Shown piece by piece: positions 32,921-46,236 of a stretch of 64,000 nucleotides of DNA (positions are counted from its first letter, which is position 1; each line of letters begins with the position of its first letter). The stretch lies in NCBI RefSeq assembly GCF_029784135.1, contig NC_073745.1, positions 314,640,787 to 314,704,786 of the forward strand, read 5' to 3'. The notes beneath the pieces are model-generated. The model was not told the origin of the DNA, made no database searches, and worked only from the letters and a program-made list of their open reading frames with translations. This DNA comes from Toxorhynchites rutilus septentrionalis. Its lineage: Eukaryota > Arthropoda > Insecta > Diptera > Culicidae. The translations under genes and the position numbers were made by a program.

Positions 32921-33216
32921 TAGTTAATGCATACGTTTAGACGGCAAAAGTTCAAAAGGAAACGTTGACGCCATTCAACAAGAAGTGTATAAATTCAACA
33001 AATAATTTCGGAAATATTCACATTTCCCTGAAAATCGTGATCATTTTGCCCCCGGTTTACGGTACTGAACCTTTTTTCCAGAGGAGGGGCCACAACACGT
33101 TTTAGTCACGGTATCGCGGGCCGCAAAAAAAAAATAATAAAGGGTGATGTCCAAGGCACGATCGCATTGTTAACGTAAGACTACGAAATTATAACCAGCG
33201 AAGAACGAACATTATA

Positions 33217-33635
33217 CAAGGTAACTTCGATATAACGTACATTTCAAAATTGTACGTTGCATCGAATTGTACATTATATCGAAGCATAATAAAGGACTCA
33301 TAAACTTAACCTATAATACATTACAGTGTTGCTGTTTTAGTAAAGTTAATAAATAAATTCAATTAGACGACGAAGCCAGCCTTTCTCATGATGTTTCCCT
33401 TCGTACTGTTGATTAAAGCTTGATTCATTTAGAATTCCGAATCACAAAACCAGCTATATTTCTGGATTGATTAAAGGTGCAAAATATGTTTTAGCATCAC
33501 GATACAGATATTTCATTGTACTTTCAGAAAAAAATATTCAGAAAAATTTTCCTTTACACTTTGGAAATGTGTACGTTATACATATCAAGGTAAAATATAC
33601 GTTATATCGAGTAACGTTATATCGAAGTTTTCCTG
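33217..33635. mobile_element. TA-flanked TIR element, pogo/Tc1-like MITE, in tandem unit 1
   Basis: The left end CAAGGTAACTTCGATATAAC and the inverted right end CAGGAAAACTTCGATATAAC are each flanked by TA. The TTCGATATAACG motif recurs inside. 419 bp, no transposase. Confidence 0.7.
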
Positions 33636-36037
33636 TAAAAATCAGTGCCGAAAATATTCACGTTCACGGCACTCAAATACGGTGAATTTCAGCCTGCCTT
33701 GTATTGATAACCTACTGCTCAAGCGAGAGTCGATAAATATGAAACAACACTATCAATGAACACCAGTGGAATGAACATCAATATCAGCTTACCATGAAGT
33801 TCATTTTCCATTCGCATCTTTATTTTCGTCATGATATTCGTGACGTAGAAATGAAGATCACTGCGTGTTAGTGAAAATCAAAGCATAAAATTCAACGTCA
33901 ACCAGAGTGAAATCGATTAATGGTAAAGCATGGCCATTCATCACACAAAATTCTTGATTTTAGCTACTTCGACAATAGAATGTATAGATAACTCTTGCTA
34001 TGTTTTATGAATTTACTCCCGATTGACCGGGAATGGCATACACGCTCTATTATATGGGTAATTGGTGAGCGGAAAACGAACATAATCTTGTTTTGATTTC
34101 CGGTTTAATGATACGCTCAACACCGAACAGTGTTCAACGCTATAAATATGGAAATCTAACACGTTTTCAATAAAAATTCACTGCAAGCGATGATTTTTTT
34201 TTATCTGTATTATAGTGACTTTCAACTCATTTGGCTGGTTCGTCACTTCCATTTTTGGAAGATGTCGGGAGTGAGAATTGAACTCGTGACCTTTAGCGTG
34301 AGAGGCATGGATGTTACCGCTGTGCAAGCGATGAAGATCAACTTAACGTTCGTGATAATCACATGAAATTTTTAACAGTAATGAAAGTGACTGAATGCAG
34401 GCTTTCCGAAATTCGTTCATGCTGTTTTCGTTCAATATACCAGACAAAGTTCACGCATCTCGACTCATGTGTTATACTCATTATGACAGATATGGTGTTG
34501 AGTTTCAATAAAAGAGAGTTCGTACGACACTGGGATAAGGCTAATTCTTTCATTCGTGAATAAATGTTGATACGAAATGAATGAAACATTTTTAGTACAA
34601 ACATTTGGTAGCACTGAACAGGCAAATAAAATCCCAAATTGAGCAGATTTTCAAATAAACTCTCAGAATCAACATGTACTGTTGATTGCTCACTGTCTAG
34701 AGCGACACTATCATTGGCAATAATCAGTTACATTGTGAATATTCTTCTCGAGCTAGATATAGTGCGGCCCGATGCGATTATATATTTGTTCCTCCACCAC
34801 CGTTATCTATTTGAATACCGATAAATTCAACAATTCGTACATGTGATTCAGTATACACAACCAATCTCCACGTAATGGTATAAATATCGCGGCACGTCTT
34901 ATGGAATATTTCTTTTCTGCTTTACTTCTGTCCGTTAGTGCAGGCTCTGCACTATGCCTACATATTCTGAGAATGAATTCTGAGGCGAAAAACTTTGCAC
35001 ATCCCTTCAACACGGTAGCAAAATAGAAACTGCAGAGACGTCTTGTCCGCCTGTTCAAACTGTTCATAGGACAGGTAGGCAATCTCAGAAAAAGTGTGTA
35101 TTATTTCACATTTGTAACATGGATGAGAAATTATCGAAGGTTATTTTTACGTAATATCCATTATATCCCGAATATCCTTAGTTTATTTTCTATTTTGGTG
35201 GAATTCAAACGCACCGTGAAGAATGTAATCAGATAGCTATATTTAACTACACTACCCAATCCGCATGCAACACAATCTTAAGGTAAATGTGGAAGGAAGC
35301 CACAAATGGCTGCCACAATGGCGCTCATTTCTTTCATCTCCCTCACCCCTCGCAATTGTTATTTTTATGCCCTGGAACATTTTTCCAGTCTCAATGGCTA
35401 AAGCATAAGTGGAAATACAATTCCAAAAGAGCTTCAATTCGCATGTGTTATAAATTTGCTCATGTTACGCTCGCGTATAATCAGAATTTTAGTTCATATT
35501 CAAATAAATCTTCTATATATATTTATATTTGCAATTGTTTATCGGAACCAGAGCTTGGAAATATTGAGCTTATTAAGCAACATTGAAAATATATTTTTAT
35601 CAGTGTAACGCGTTTATTTTGCTTGTCGATGCTACTGTCATTCATTCGACGGCAAATAAATTTACAACTGTGTTCATTCATATTCATTCTGTGCTCTCTG
35701 AGCTTTCCTTAAAGCTCGAGTCATGAGAATTCATTCACATTCATTCATTGCCATTGAATTGTCAGGAATGTTCTGACTGTTCATTTTCAATATCCCGATA
35801 TGTGTGTGATTTTCTCATTAAGTCAGTGCCTTGCTTATTCAGTTGTTTTTGAAGTTACTCCGAGAGGGCAACGCAAATCGGTGGCGCAAGCGGAAATGCC
35901 AACAAAAGAGCACGATCTGCATGCACACTCACATTTAAGGATTGCTTAGGCTTGGACGGCAAGGGGGCATTCTGCAGAATCGATCCAAGCAGCGAATGCA
36001 AACTATGTCAGCCAAAGCTAGATGTTGGCAATTTCTT
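33636..36037. other. Rest of tandem unit 1: SINE remnant, otherwise no gene
   Basis: Apart from the minus-strand SINE segment at 34195-34335, this part has only short frames (up to 99 codons) without recognisable similarity. The same holds for 38818-41219 in unit 2. Confidence 0.5.
34195..34335 (-). mobile_element. Second tRNA-derived SINE fragment, in tandem unit 1
   Basis: On the minus strand an A-box-like TTGCACAGCGG (about 34328-34318) is followed by a B box in CACGAGTTCAATTCTC (34288-34273), then an inverted pair around CCATTTTTGG. Confidence 0.55.
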
Positions 36038-37896
36038 TTTTATTTGGCTGTTGTTTCCCGTCCTACAGCCAGCAGACGGGTAATCGATGCAATTGAATAA
36101 TTTTATTACTAGCAGATTTGGGCGAATTTCACCCCGCCCAAAATCGTTTTTAAGATTCCAATAATTCTGAACATTCACATTTCTCTCCAAATAATTTTTC
36201 CAATAGCAATTCAATTAGTGACTTCACGAAACACCTTTCGAATTCGATTGAGTTTCAGACCCTTTCTTATTTTGTAGATAAAACGGATCACATATTTGAT
36301 TAATTCAATTCTGTGTGGTTACGTTCTTCGTTGCGAATAAATGTAATGAATTAGTATGGACGTATGTTATTCATATATCGTGGACTTCTGACATATGTGG
36401 CAGTATATTTATCGAACGAGTAATATTTTTTGTATATCCCTTCAAACTTGTTGCATCTCTCAAGTGTACCTACTGTTTTTACCGCAGATTTGCGTGGTTG
36501 AATCTGGTTAATTTCAGGTATTCAGTCTTCATATTGTCGAATGAATACTGTTGGAACAATCGGTATCGCAGCAAATGATTATCAACATCCTACCTTATCA
36601 ATTTATCCTTTGAAGGTAATTAACCTTTCTAAAGATGATCAGATGGAATATATTCCTATGTCGTCTGGAATAACCTGTCCAACACCTTATGATCGTAACA
36701 TTGTTTTTGCTATTATTCTGATGTTTCATAACACGGCACTCTATTGATTATTCGCCGAAAATGAATAAAAAATATCCTTGAAGTTAGCCTACGGTTTTAG
36801 TAGCAGTGCAATATGGTGAGCCAGTCTCAGGATAAGAAAACATTTAAAAATAAAGCTTAATTTTTTTAATGAATCAATAGTAAAACAAAACGTCAAAAAA
36901 TTTCTCAGCTTTGTGATAGCAGATAATCATTGTCCATTTGAGTTGTATGAGTATTCCCCCCACAAACTGTGGATAGTCTATCTGCATACAAATTATGTAG
37001 AGTTCCATAATCCAAAAATTTTATGACCAAATATTTACGTGCTTACACAAAAAACACATGTTGACATATTTGCGCTAATTTATGTTTTTTTGATTAATTC
37101 AAGGTAATCAAGGTCTTTTCTAGCCACCAGTTTACTCGGGCCCGAAAAAAGTGGTCTGTATTTGGGCTGGCGGAAAAATATATCTCGCAAGACCACGTGT
37201 TCGATGTCGTAATAGCCTTGGCCAATAACGCATTTACATTAACTCATAAAATTAGTGATTTGAGGGGGATTATTGTTTGTAGTCTCTTGTAGATTAATTT
37301 AATCTGAGAAATCCTCTGTGAAACATTAAACATTAAAGTCGTCTTATCTGCTAAAGCGCTTTTTTTTATTTTACCCAGTTTCACGCGCTCGGAAAGGAAA
37401 TTGAACGCCCGGACGAGAGAGCGAGAATCGTAAAGCGTACGCATAGAGACACTCATTCTCATGAAGCAAATTCTTGATAGGAGTTGTAAACAAAACGAGG
37501 AAGGAGAGTAACTCAATTATTCGAACTAGTTTCAGTCTAGCAATGCTTTGGTCAACTCAGAGTTACCAAGAGAAAATCATTTGATTATGATGGGCGAGGA
37601 TTAATAGTTAGTCGCAGTTTGCACAGATTGCGATCTGTGCAGTTTGCGATTGATCGTAAATCACATCATGCTCCCTTGTTTTCCATCCTTGGCTGTAACT
37701 GTGTGCATCTGTTAGACGCATATTTGATGCTTGTTGAATGGCGATGCACGGAAGATGCCTCTCGTCAAATACTCAGTGCAATGCGTGCATTGATATAAAG
37801 AAACAAATTGCGACATATGACCAATTAGTGTATTGTTCTCGCAAAGGCAAGAAAGAATCGCACAAGTACTAGTTTTTAAAATAATTGGGTTTTAGT

Positions 37897-38102
37897 GCAT
37901 CCGTGGCCGAGTGGTTAGCGTTTCACATTATCATGTCGGGTGTTCGGGTTTGATTCCCGTTCTGGCCGGGGGATTTTTCGTCAGAGAAATTTCCATCGAC
38001 TTGCACTGTGATCACGCGTATTCTAGAGCTTGCCCCTCGGAATACATTCAAGGCGTGTTATTTGGCCTTAAGAAATCTCAACTAAGTATTAATAAATGAC
38101 GC
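37897..38102 (+). mobile_element. tRNA-derived SINE, in tandem unit 2
   Basis: Copy of 32715-32920. Confidence 0.7.
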
Positions 38103-38398
38103 TAGTTAATGCATACGTTTAGACGGCAAAAGTTCAAAAGGAAACGTTGACGCCATTCAACAAGAAGTGTATAAATTCAACAAATAATTTCGGAAATATT
38201 CACATTTCCCTGAAAATCGTGATCATTTTGCCCCCGGTTTACGGTACTGAACCTTTTTTCCAGAGGAGGGGCCACAACACGTTTTAGTCACGGTATCGCG
38301 GGCCGCAAAAAAAAAATAATAAAGGGTGATGTCCAAGGCACGATCGCATTGTTAACGTAAGACTACGAAATTATAACCAGCGAAGAACGAACATTATA

Positions 38399-38817
38399 CA
38401 AGGTAACTTCGATATAACGTACATTTCAAAATTGTACGTTGCATCGAATTGTACATTATATCGAAGCATAATAAAGGACTCATAAACTTAACCTATAATA
38501 CATTACAGTGTTGCTGTTTTAGTAAAGTTAATAAATAAATTCAATTAGACGACGAAGCCAGCCTTTCTCATGATGTTTCCCTTCGTACTGTTGATTAAAG
38601 CTTGATTCATTTAGAATTCCGAATCACAAAACCAGCTATATTTCTGGATTGATTAAAGGTGCAAAATATGTTTTAGCATCACGATACAGATATTTCATTG
38701 TACTTTCAGAAAAAAATATTCAGAAAAATTTTCCTTTACACTTTGGAAATGTGTACGTTATACATATCAAGGTAAAATATACGTTATATCGAGTAACGTT
38801 ATATCGAAGTTTTCCTG
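38399..38817. mobile_element. TA-flanked TIR element, in tandem unit 2
   Basis: Copy of 33217-33635. Confidence 0.7.
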
Positions 38818-39376
38818 TAAAAATCAGTGCCGAAAATATTCACGTTCACGGCACTCAAATACGGTGAATTTCAGCCTGCCTTGTATTGATAACCTACTGC
38901 TCAAGCGAGAGTCGATAAATATGAAACAACACTATCAATGAACACCAGTGGAATGAACATCAATATCAGCTTACCATGAAGTTCATTTTCCATTCGCATC
39001 TTTATTTTCGTCATGATATTCGTGACGTAGAAATGAAGATCACTGCGTGTTAGTGAAAATCAAAGCATAAAATTCAACGTCAACCAGAGTGAAATCGATT
39101 AATGGTAAAGCATGGCCATTCATCACACAAAATTCTTGATTTTAGCTACTTCGACAATAGAATGTATAGATAACTCTTGCTATGTTTTATGAATTTACTC
39201 CCGATTGACCGGGAATGGCATACACGCTCTATTATATGGGTAATTGGTGAGCGGAAAACGAACATAATCTTGTTTTGATTTCCGGTTTAATGATACGCTC
39301 AACACCGAACAGTGTTCAACGCTATAAATATGGAAATCTAACACGTTTTCAATAAAAATTCACTGCAAGCGATGAT

Positions 39377-39517
39377 TTTTTTTTATCTGTATTATAGTGA
39401 CTTTCAACTCATTTGGCTGGTTCGTCACTTCCATTTTTGGAAGATGTCGGGAGTGAGAATTGAACTCGTGACCTTTAGCGTGAGAGGCATGGATGTTACC
39501 GCTGTGCAAGCGATGAA
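39377..39517 (-). mobile_element. Second SINE fragment, in tandem unit 2
   Basis: Copy of 34195-34335. Confidence 0.55.
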
Positions 39518-41219
39518 GATCAACTTAACGTTCGTGATAATCACATGAAATTTTTAACAGTAATGAAAGTGACTGAATGCAGGCTTTCCGAAATTCGTTC
39601 ATGCTGTTTTCGTTCAATATACCAGACAAAGTTCACGCATCTCGACTCATGTGTTATACTCATTATGACAGATATGGTGTTGAGTTTCAATAAAAGAGAG
39701 TTCGTACGACACTGGGATAAGGCTAATTCTTTCATTCGTGAATAAATGTTGATACGAAATGAATGAAACATTTTTAGTACAAACATTTGGTAGCACTGAA
39801 CAGGCAAATAAAATCCCAAATTGAGCAGATTTTCAAATAAACTCTCAGAATCAACATGTACTGTTGATTGCTCACTGTCTAGAGCGACACTATCATTGGC
39901 AATAATCAGTTACATTGTGAATATTCTTCTCGAGCTAGATATAGTGCGGCCCGATGCGATTATATATTTGTTCCTCCACCACCGTTATCTATTTGAATAC
40001 CGATAAATTCAACAATTCGTACATGTGATTCAGTATACACAACCAATCTCCACGTAATGGTATAAATATCGCGGCACGTCTTATGGAATATTTCTTTTCT
40101 GCTTTACTTCTGTCCGTTAGTGCAGGCTCTGCACTATGCCTACATATTCTGAGAATGAATTCTGAGGCGAAAAACTTTGCACATCCCTTCAACACGGTAG
40201 CAAAATAGAAACTGCAGAGACGTCTTGTCCGCCTGTTCAAACTGTTCATAGGACAGGTAGGCAATCTCAGAAAAAGTGTGTATTATTTCACATTTGTAAC
40301 ATGGATGAGAAATTATCGAAGGTTATTTTTACGTAATATCCATTATATCCCGAATATCCTTAGTTTATTTTCTATTTTGGTGGAATTCAAACGCACCGTG
40401 AAGAATGTAATCAGATAGCTATATTTAACTACACTACCCAATCCGCATGCAACACAATCTTAAGGTAAATGTGGAAGGAAGCCACAAATGGCTGCCACAA
40501 TGGCGCTCATTTCTTTCATCTCCCTCACCCCTCGCAATTGTTATTTTTATGCCCTGGAACATTTTTCCAGTCTCAATGGCTAAAGCATAAGTGGAAATAC
40601 AATTCCAAAAGAGCTTCAATTCGCATGTGTTATAAATTTGCTCATGTTACGCTCGCGTATAATCAGAATTTTAGTTCATATTCAAATAAATCTTCTATAT
40701 ATATTTATATTTGCAATTGTTTATCGGAACCAGAGCTTGGAAATATTGAGCTTATTAAGCAACATTGAAAATATATTTTTATCAGTGTAACGCGTTTATT
40801 TTGCTTGTCGATGCTACTGTCATTCATTCGACGGCAAATAAATTTACAACTGTGTTCATTCATATTCATTCTGTGCTCTCTGAGCTTTCCTTAAAGCTCG
40901 AGTCATGAGAATTCATTCACATTCATTCATTGCCATTGAATTGTCAGGAATGTTCTGACTGTTCATTTTCAATATCCCGATATGTGTGTGATTTTCTCAT
41001 TAAGTCAGTGCCTTGCTTATTCAGTTGTTTTTGAAGTTACTCCGAGAGGGCAACGCAAATCGGTGGCGCAAGCGGAAATGCCAACAAAAGAGCACGATCT
41101 GCATGCACACTCACATTTAAGGATTGCTTAGGCTTGGACGGCAAGGGGGCATTCTGCAGAATCGATCCAAGCAGCGAATGCAAACTATGTCAGCCAAAGC
41201 TAGATGTTGGCAATTTCTT

Positions 41220-42404
41220 CCGCTAATCCTATAGCATAGTTTGATCCGTTTGCAAAAGGAAGCTCGAAATATTCCCATTGCGGTCGTGTCTTGGACACCA
41301 CCATTTTATGTTCGTGTTTTCAGAATTAAAAAAAATTAAATGTTTGAAATTTTAGCCAAGACGGTATTTTTTACATCGGAATTCTTCTTTTGAAGCATTT
41401 CTGACAAGTGGATTTGGAACTGCATATTCACTATGTAAAATGAAAGCAATTTAACTGAGACGGAAACCTTGCATGCTTGAACAATTTAATTTATTGTCAC
41501 TATTATGAGCATTCTGTACTTTCTTATCTTCCTCAACGAATTTCTCCGTTTCGTCAGTGTCGAGAACGATGCTGATAGTGAATGAACTAGTATGTTAATG
41601 TCAATGAATGACAAAACTAGGGATATTTTGTTTTGCTCACATTCCGTGAACGCAGAACGGAACGAAAAACAGAATGAAAAAAAAAATTGATGAATCAACT
41701 GTGAGTGGCTTGCTGTGATCGTGAGGTTTGGCGTTGGTTCATTTTCGGTATCCCGAATGCAATGGTATAATGATCGAATGTGGCCGGAAATTCAGCTGAA
41801 AAGATTGATGTGATACAGATATTTCCAAGCACTGATCGGAACACATCGTTCATACATTTTAATTCAGTATTGAATTGTTATTTTTTTTTTTCAAATGTAT
41901 TCTAAGACTCGTGTCAGTGAAGTGCCACACGGTCTGATAAGTGATTTGATCTATTTACTTACCAAAACCAAAATAAACGGTGTGCTTTGCTCTTCTCTCA
42001 CAAACACTATTACCCCATGAAAAACACGTGGTTTTACCTGTACTATTACAAAGGCTTCGTTCCACCTTGACCTTAAGCGTTTCTGAAACGGTTCCCAAAG
42101 GAAAATATCAGGGACGCAAACCAAAACAAAATATACTCTGAAGATATGCAGCAAACAACTCGAAAAATTCTGAAAGTTGCACCGATAGCTTTCACTTGGT
42201 CGATGCTATCGACTTGCTCGATATCTATAGTAGTTAAATAAAACTAACGAGTAAATTTCTTATCGACTCGATTTCTGTAATAGAACCCTTTATTAATACG
42301 TCAAAGGCTTGGATTATCAGTGTTTGCTATGATCTTCAATACTTCTCCCTAATCCGAGACACCTATCAACTCACAAAATCGTAGTTGCTACTTAGCAGCT
42401 AAGT
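41220..42404. other. No gene recognised
   Basis: AT-rich, short frames only. Confidence 0.5.
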
Positions 42405-42660
42405 GCTAAGGGATTTGTAAAACCATTGGGTTTTACAAAGCCCTTAGCTGCCGGCTGGTCGGTAGTCAGTACGTAGATCAGCGGCGCCACTTCTTCCTGT
42501 AGGCTATCGTGCATAAAACGATAGTGGATGCTTACATGCTTCGTGCGAGGATTTTACTGATGCTTTCGTTGCTATACGGATTGCAGATTGGTTGTCGCAG
42601 TTGCTTATGATTCCTTTGTCCTATCGATTTGTCCAGTCATGCAATCGGATGGGGAAATAT
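42405..42660 (-). pseudogene. Ty1/copia Pol C-terminal remnant (RNase H end)
   Basis: On the minus strand the RNase H motif CDNQSAIRIA is readable (about 42620-42580). In another frame follow TKHVSIHYRFMHD and YVLTTDQPA, the closing segment of copia Pol (family consensus TKHID...YVSTEDQLADIFTKP). At least one frameshift separates them. At its downstream end a 20-bp inverted repeat with a 4-nt loop (GCTAAGGGATTTGTAAAACC, about 42407-42450) doubles back on the last codons. Confidence 0.75.
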
Positions 42661-42743
42661 TTCGATCGCGTTGCACATCGGTTTACCAGATAAACAGGTG
42701 TCGAAATTGCTTCCGTCCAAAACTGTCTATCTAGCTTCGCATA

Positions 42744-43954
42744 GGAGTGTATCGAAAAGTAGTCCTAAACATTTAACACGCAAACACACACAACGGGTGA
42801 ACTTTTTTTTTGCCGTGTAATCAGAGCACGCTTTGTTTACATGTCAAAAATCGAAATACAAGTCATTTAGTCGCGGTCATAAAGTTGTTTTTGCAATGTC
42901 GCGAATTGATTTGGAAACTAAAAAGAAAATTCTACACAATTGGTGCACCGAAAAGGGTGTTACATACCATAAAATAGCAACAAAATTCAATGTTTGTCCA
43001 GAAAGTGTTAAACGAATCGTCGCAAAGTCCGATGATGAGTGTTCTTCCGAGGATCTCAGCGAAATGGACGAAAACTCGGACCAAGTAATCCCGAAGTTGT
43101 AAATTATATTCAGAAGAACAGGTCTGCATCTATTCGTGATTTGGCCAAGATGCTCAAAACCAGTGTTGGGATGATTCAGCGGATTAAACAGAGTCTAAAG
43201 ACCTATAAAAAGCAAAAAGTGGCCAAACAAACATCGGAGCAGCAAGATCGCGCTAAAACACGAGCTCGAAAGATTTGTGAGCGTATTTTGAACAATCCCA
43301 ACCAGTACATTTTCATGGAGATAGTGTACCATTGCGGATATGATTGTTGCAATGGAAAAACTCGGACAAAAAGTGCTTGTTTGGCAAGCCATTTGTACGT
43401 GTGGCATGTGATCGTCAACTTTGTTCACAAAAGGGTCTATAAATGCTCAAATTTATGTGGAAGAATGCTTGAAGAAGAGATTGCTTCCACTTTATAGAAA
43501 GCACGAGGTTGCTCCTCTATTCTGGGCGGATTTGGCATCGGAACGTTATGCCACATCCACTCTACAATGGTTTTCGAAAAACAACATCATGTTCGTCGAA
43601 AAAGACCTCAACTCACCTAACTGTCCCCAGCTGCGGCCAATTGAACGTTACTGGGCAATTGTCAAGGCCAAGTTCAAGAAGGAAGGTACAGTGTCTACAA
43701 ATATGTCAGAGTTCAAGAAAATTTGGTCTGCAGCGTCCAGAAAGTGCACAAAGACTACTGTGCAGAATTTGATGAGTGGAGTTTAATCTAAGGTTCGATC
43801 ATTTTTAGAGATCAACAATAAGCTTGATTTTTACGTTTCATAGCTATGTAAACTTAATATCCTTTAATAAAATTCACTTTTGTGAACACTTTCTGAACGT
43901 TTTCAGTTTTATGTTGATGTTTGAAAGTTTAAGACTACTTTTCGATACACTCCT
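42744..43954 (+). mobile_element. DD37E mariner (ITmD37E-type) element, degenerate
   Basis: Terminal inverted repeats AGGAGTGTATCGAAAAGTAG (right end, inverted) and GGAGTGTATCGAAAAGTAGT (left end) are flanked by TA at 42742-42743 and 43955-43956. About 1.2 kb, the size of the family, with a broken transposase inside. Confidence 0.9.
42896..43786 (+). pseudogene. DD37E mariner transposase, frameshifted and deleted
   Basis: The ATG at 42896 opens an N-terminal helix-turn-helix part (MSRIDLETKKKILHNW...). A frameshift near 43080 is followed by the second DNA-binding part (SASIRDLAKMLKTSVGMIQR) from about 43115. The segment that should carry the first catalytic Asp is deleted near 43315. After another shift the end is readable (43421-43786): KRLLPLYRKHE, FWADLAS and CPQLRPIERYW. 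Between the Asp of ADLAS and the Glu of RPIE there are exactly 37 residues, the defining DD37E spacing. Cut-and-paste transposases of this group insert at TA. This copy is inactive. Confidence 0.9.
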
Positions 43955-44458
43955 TAGTACATGGTGCCACAGTTCTGACATGACGTTGCTAAACCACCAC
44001 TTTGGACCCCCGGATACTGGTGATTCTCGTCCTGAGTGGAAATTCTTCACACAGAACTGTTGCCACTTTTCTGCTTGCACTGCTGTCGACGAAGACGCTG
44101 CCACTATCATCCGTCGATTTCGTGCTCGAGGTTCAGAATTAGTTTGTTCGGACTCGATACACAGTTTGTTTGTTCACTGTTCGCTGATAACGCACTATTG
44201 GAATCTAAATAAACTTTTCAGTTTTCTACACGGTGAGTTGAGCTTGAACTTTATCTCGTTGAGGCTCTTCATTCGGATATCTCTGTGTTACAGCCTATGA
44301 ACCTGTAGAACAACTACGCTGTAGGGCTCCTCATGAAATCGAAGTGATCCTTATGCTAATCCGAGAGTATGTTCAACACAATGGTACGGGGGATAAAATA
44401 AAAATTCAGAATTTGGTCGTATAAAGAATTACGTACAATAAAGGGAGGAATAGTTTTT
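43955..44458. other. No gene recognised
   Basis: Spacer between two mariner-derived copies. A 158-codon plus-strand frame (43824-44300) crosses the element end and shows no known domain. Confidence 0.45.
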
Positions 44459-44710
44459 TCAATGAAATCGATTTTGTTCTCCATGACGACACTTGACGAC
44501 ATCCCGGTTATAATGACAGCTTGCCAAGTCAGCACAGAACTTCATCGGACCGCTGTGTGATCGAATGAATGGCAAAATCCTGTTCTGAAGACACTCCTCC
44601 TTGTAAACTTCTACATTCATTGTTGCCCCAGTGATAAAAACCTTTGTCTTCTCCCCACAACTACAGTTCCCTTGCCAAATCATCTACTTACGGGCAAATT
44701 TAGCTGCCAA
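44459..44710 (-). pseudogene. Second DD37E mariner transposase fragment
   Basis: Minus-strand frame with WQGNCSCGEKTKVFITGATM, VYKEECLQNRILPFIRSH and CADLASCHYNRDVV, i.e. the segment around the second catalytic Asp. The first and last catalytic residues are not present in this frame. More diverged from family consensus and independent of the copy at 42744-43954. Confidence 0.75.
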
Positions 44711-46218
44711 AACAAATTTGAACCTACCAGCTTCCTGTTGGGGTGTTTGATGGCATGATACGACCGCAACCCTCTCGCATACAATTTCGCCGAACTGTAC
44801 TGTGGCTCTCCGTGATTTTTTTGTCAAATACCGCGAGGAGAACCCAGGATTGTTGTGGACTGTTCAAATCACCTTCGCCCGTAGGTTCCGGTCATATGTT
44901 CCACCTCAACGCCTGATTGGTTTCACCCGATCCAACGTAAGGGTCTCGCGGTAACGTTTGACCTCCTGACCACGCCGGGTTCTCAACGTGAGTGTGCAGT
45001 ATTTTTCCCGCCTTTCGCGTTCCATCATCGATTCCTTTTGAATGTGTCCTTCAATCTTGATGAAATCTTCACTACTGAATGAACAACCATTCGGATCAAA
45101 ACGCTGTCAATCGTTTCTCGATGTAACAATTAGGGGCGCTGCAGTGAGTAACAATAAGCGACCAAATTCCAACTGAAACACAATTTAGAGGCAAATGAAC
45201 TTTGTAGTTCAAAACTGATAAAGAAAAAAAGAAAGCTGAGCACAACAAGGAGTTCTCCATGTGTCAACTTCTTCGGAATGGATCGAGACAAGAGTACCAA
45301 CAAAACGCCACAAAAAAAACAGAAATCGAATACACTGGATTCTTTTTACGCGATTTGCTCGAAATGACACGACTTTTTTTGTGCGAATCGAAGAATGAAC
45401 CTTTCCTTCAAGAGCTTTCGACATTACTTTCTTGGTTGGTTGTTTTTAGCCCATTGCATATTTTAACTCAACAACAGTAAATGATCTGTTTTCGGACGTG
45501 AGTCTCTCAGAAACGGTCATTTAACGGATGTTATGTAGTGCATAAGAAGCTGTCTCACTTTCACGTCCGAACACGACATAATATGCGAATTATGGCAAGC
45601 GTTTTCTTTCAGTCATACCCGCATTATATAATCAATGTTGCCAATTTTGAATCACAGGAAATTATCTTCCACTGACAACGCCGTTCATTGCCTTGTATGT
45701 AACTGCAAAAAATAATTTGAACAAAGCGGAAAAGAACCATTAGCGACGAGCTTTGCACCAATTTCTAGCTGATATTCGTTTGTGGAAAAACTTTAGCGGC
45801 GGATATCTCACATCCAGCAACTTAGCCGCTTTGCAATCATTCATTCAATCTTTTAAGTTATTCTTATCCACCTGCTCATATTGATCCAAGTAGAAATTGT
45901 TGTCGATCTATGCAAATCGTGGACTCTATTTGTTAATTGATTGTTGTACTAGGTTAATTTAGGTCGATGCCAGCAAGCATATGATAGTTGCAATGAGGTG
46001 AAAATGATTAGTTTTAGTTCAGCCAAAATATTCGGAGGGCGTAGAATAGTTTGTCTTTAATCAACAAACATGCAGAAGACGAAATGAAATTGAACCCATC
46101 TCAAAAATGGAACATATTTTAAGGTATTCTCGAATGGAAGAAAAAAACATAACAAATCAAATTAAAGTGTAATACATGTTATTATTTTACTCAATAATTC
46201 AACGTGGAATTTGCTAAG
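44711..46218. other. Mostly unassigned; possible remains of the minus-strand mariner
   Basis: No gene recognised. A short inverted pair, TTCGGACGTGA near 45490 and TCACGTCCGAA near 45560-45572, may be a tiny MITE. Confidence 0.35.
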
Positions 46219-46224
46219 TTTATT
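46219..46224 (-). terminator. AATAAA polyadenylation signal of the NUDT9-like gene
   Basis: Minus strand AATAAA, 13 nt past the stop codon. Confidence 0.6.
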
Positions 46225-46236
46225 CATCCGAACTTC

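Larger units (their letters stand above)
27451..33068. mobile_element. Non-autonomous TIR element with G-rich ends (copy d), heavily invaded
   Basis: The left end has GGTTCCGTCATCCGGGGGC then AAATTGATCACC and GGGGTGAAATTGATC. The right end on the other strand has GGTTCAGTACCGTAAACCGG then GGGCAAAATGATCACG. An internal GGGGTGAAATTGATC lies at about 28485. The interval holds inserts: two CTAGCTGACCCGGC elements, a SINE and the start of the 5182-bp tandem unit. The assignment of both ends to one element is inference; the right end recurs in the second tandem unit at about 38250. Confidence 0.45.
30856..36037 (+). repeat. 5182-bp tandem unit 1
   Basis: Every stretch compared between this segment and 36038-41219 reads identically, with a constant offset of 5182. 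The unit starts in TTTTATTTGGCTGTTG and ends in TGTTGGCAATTTCTT. Contents: AT-rich unique sequence, the right end of a G-rich TIR element (about 33040-33068), two tRNA-derived SINE segments and a TA-flanked TIR element. No host gene was recognised in it. Confidence 0.96.
36038..41219 (+). repeat. 5182-bp tandem unit 2
   Basis: Direct copy of 30856-36037 with no spacer. The junction reads CAATTTCTT/TTTTATTTGG, with a run of T as the only possible microhomology. No difference was seen, including in homopolymer runs. Either a very recent duplication or an assembly artefact. Confidence 0.96.

Noticed and set aside
31133..40768. Pairs of 60-99-codon frames in both tandem units
   Set aside because: They are conserved between the units only because the units are identical. 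None shows codon bias or a recognisable domain.
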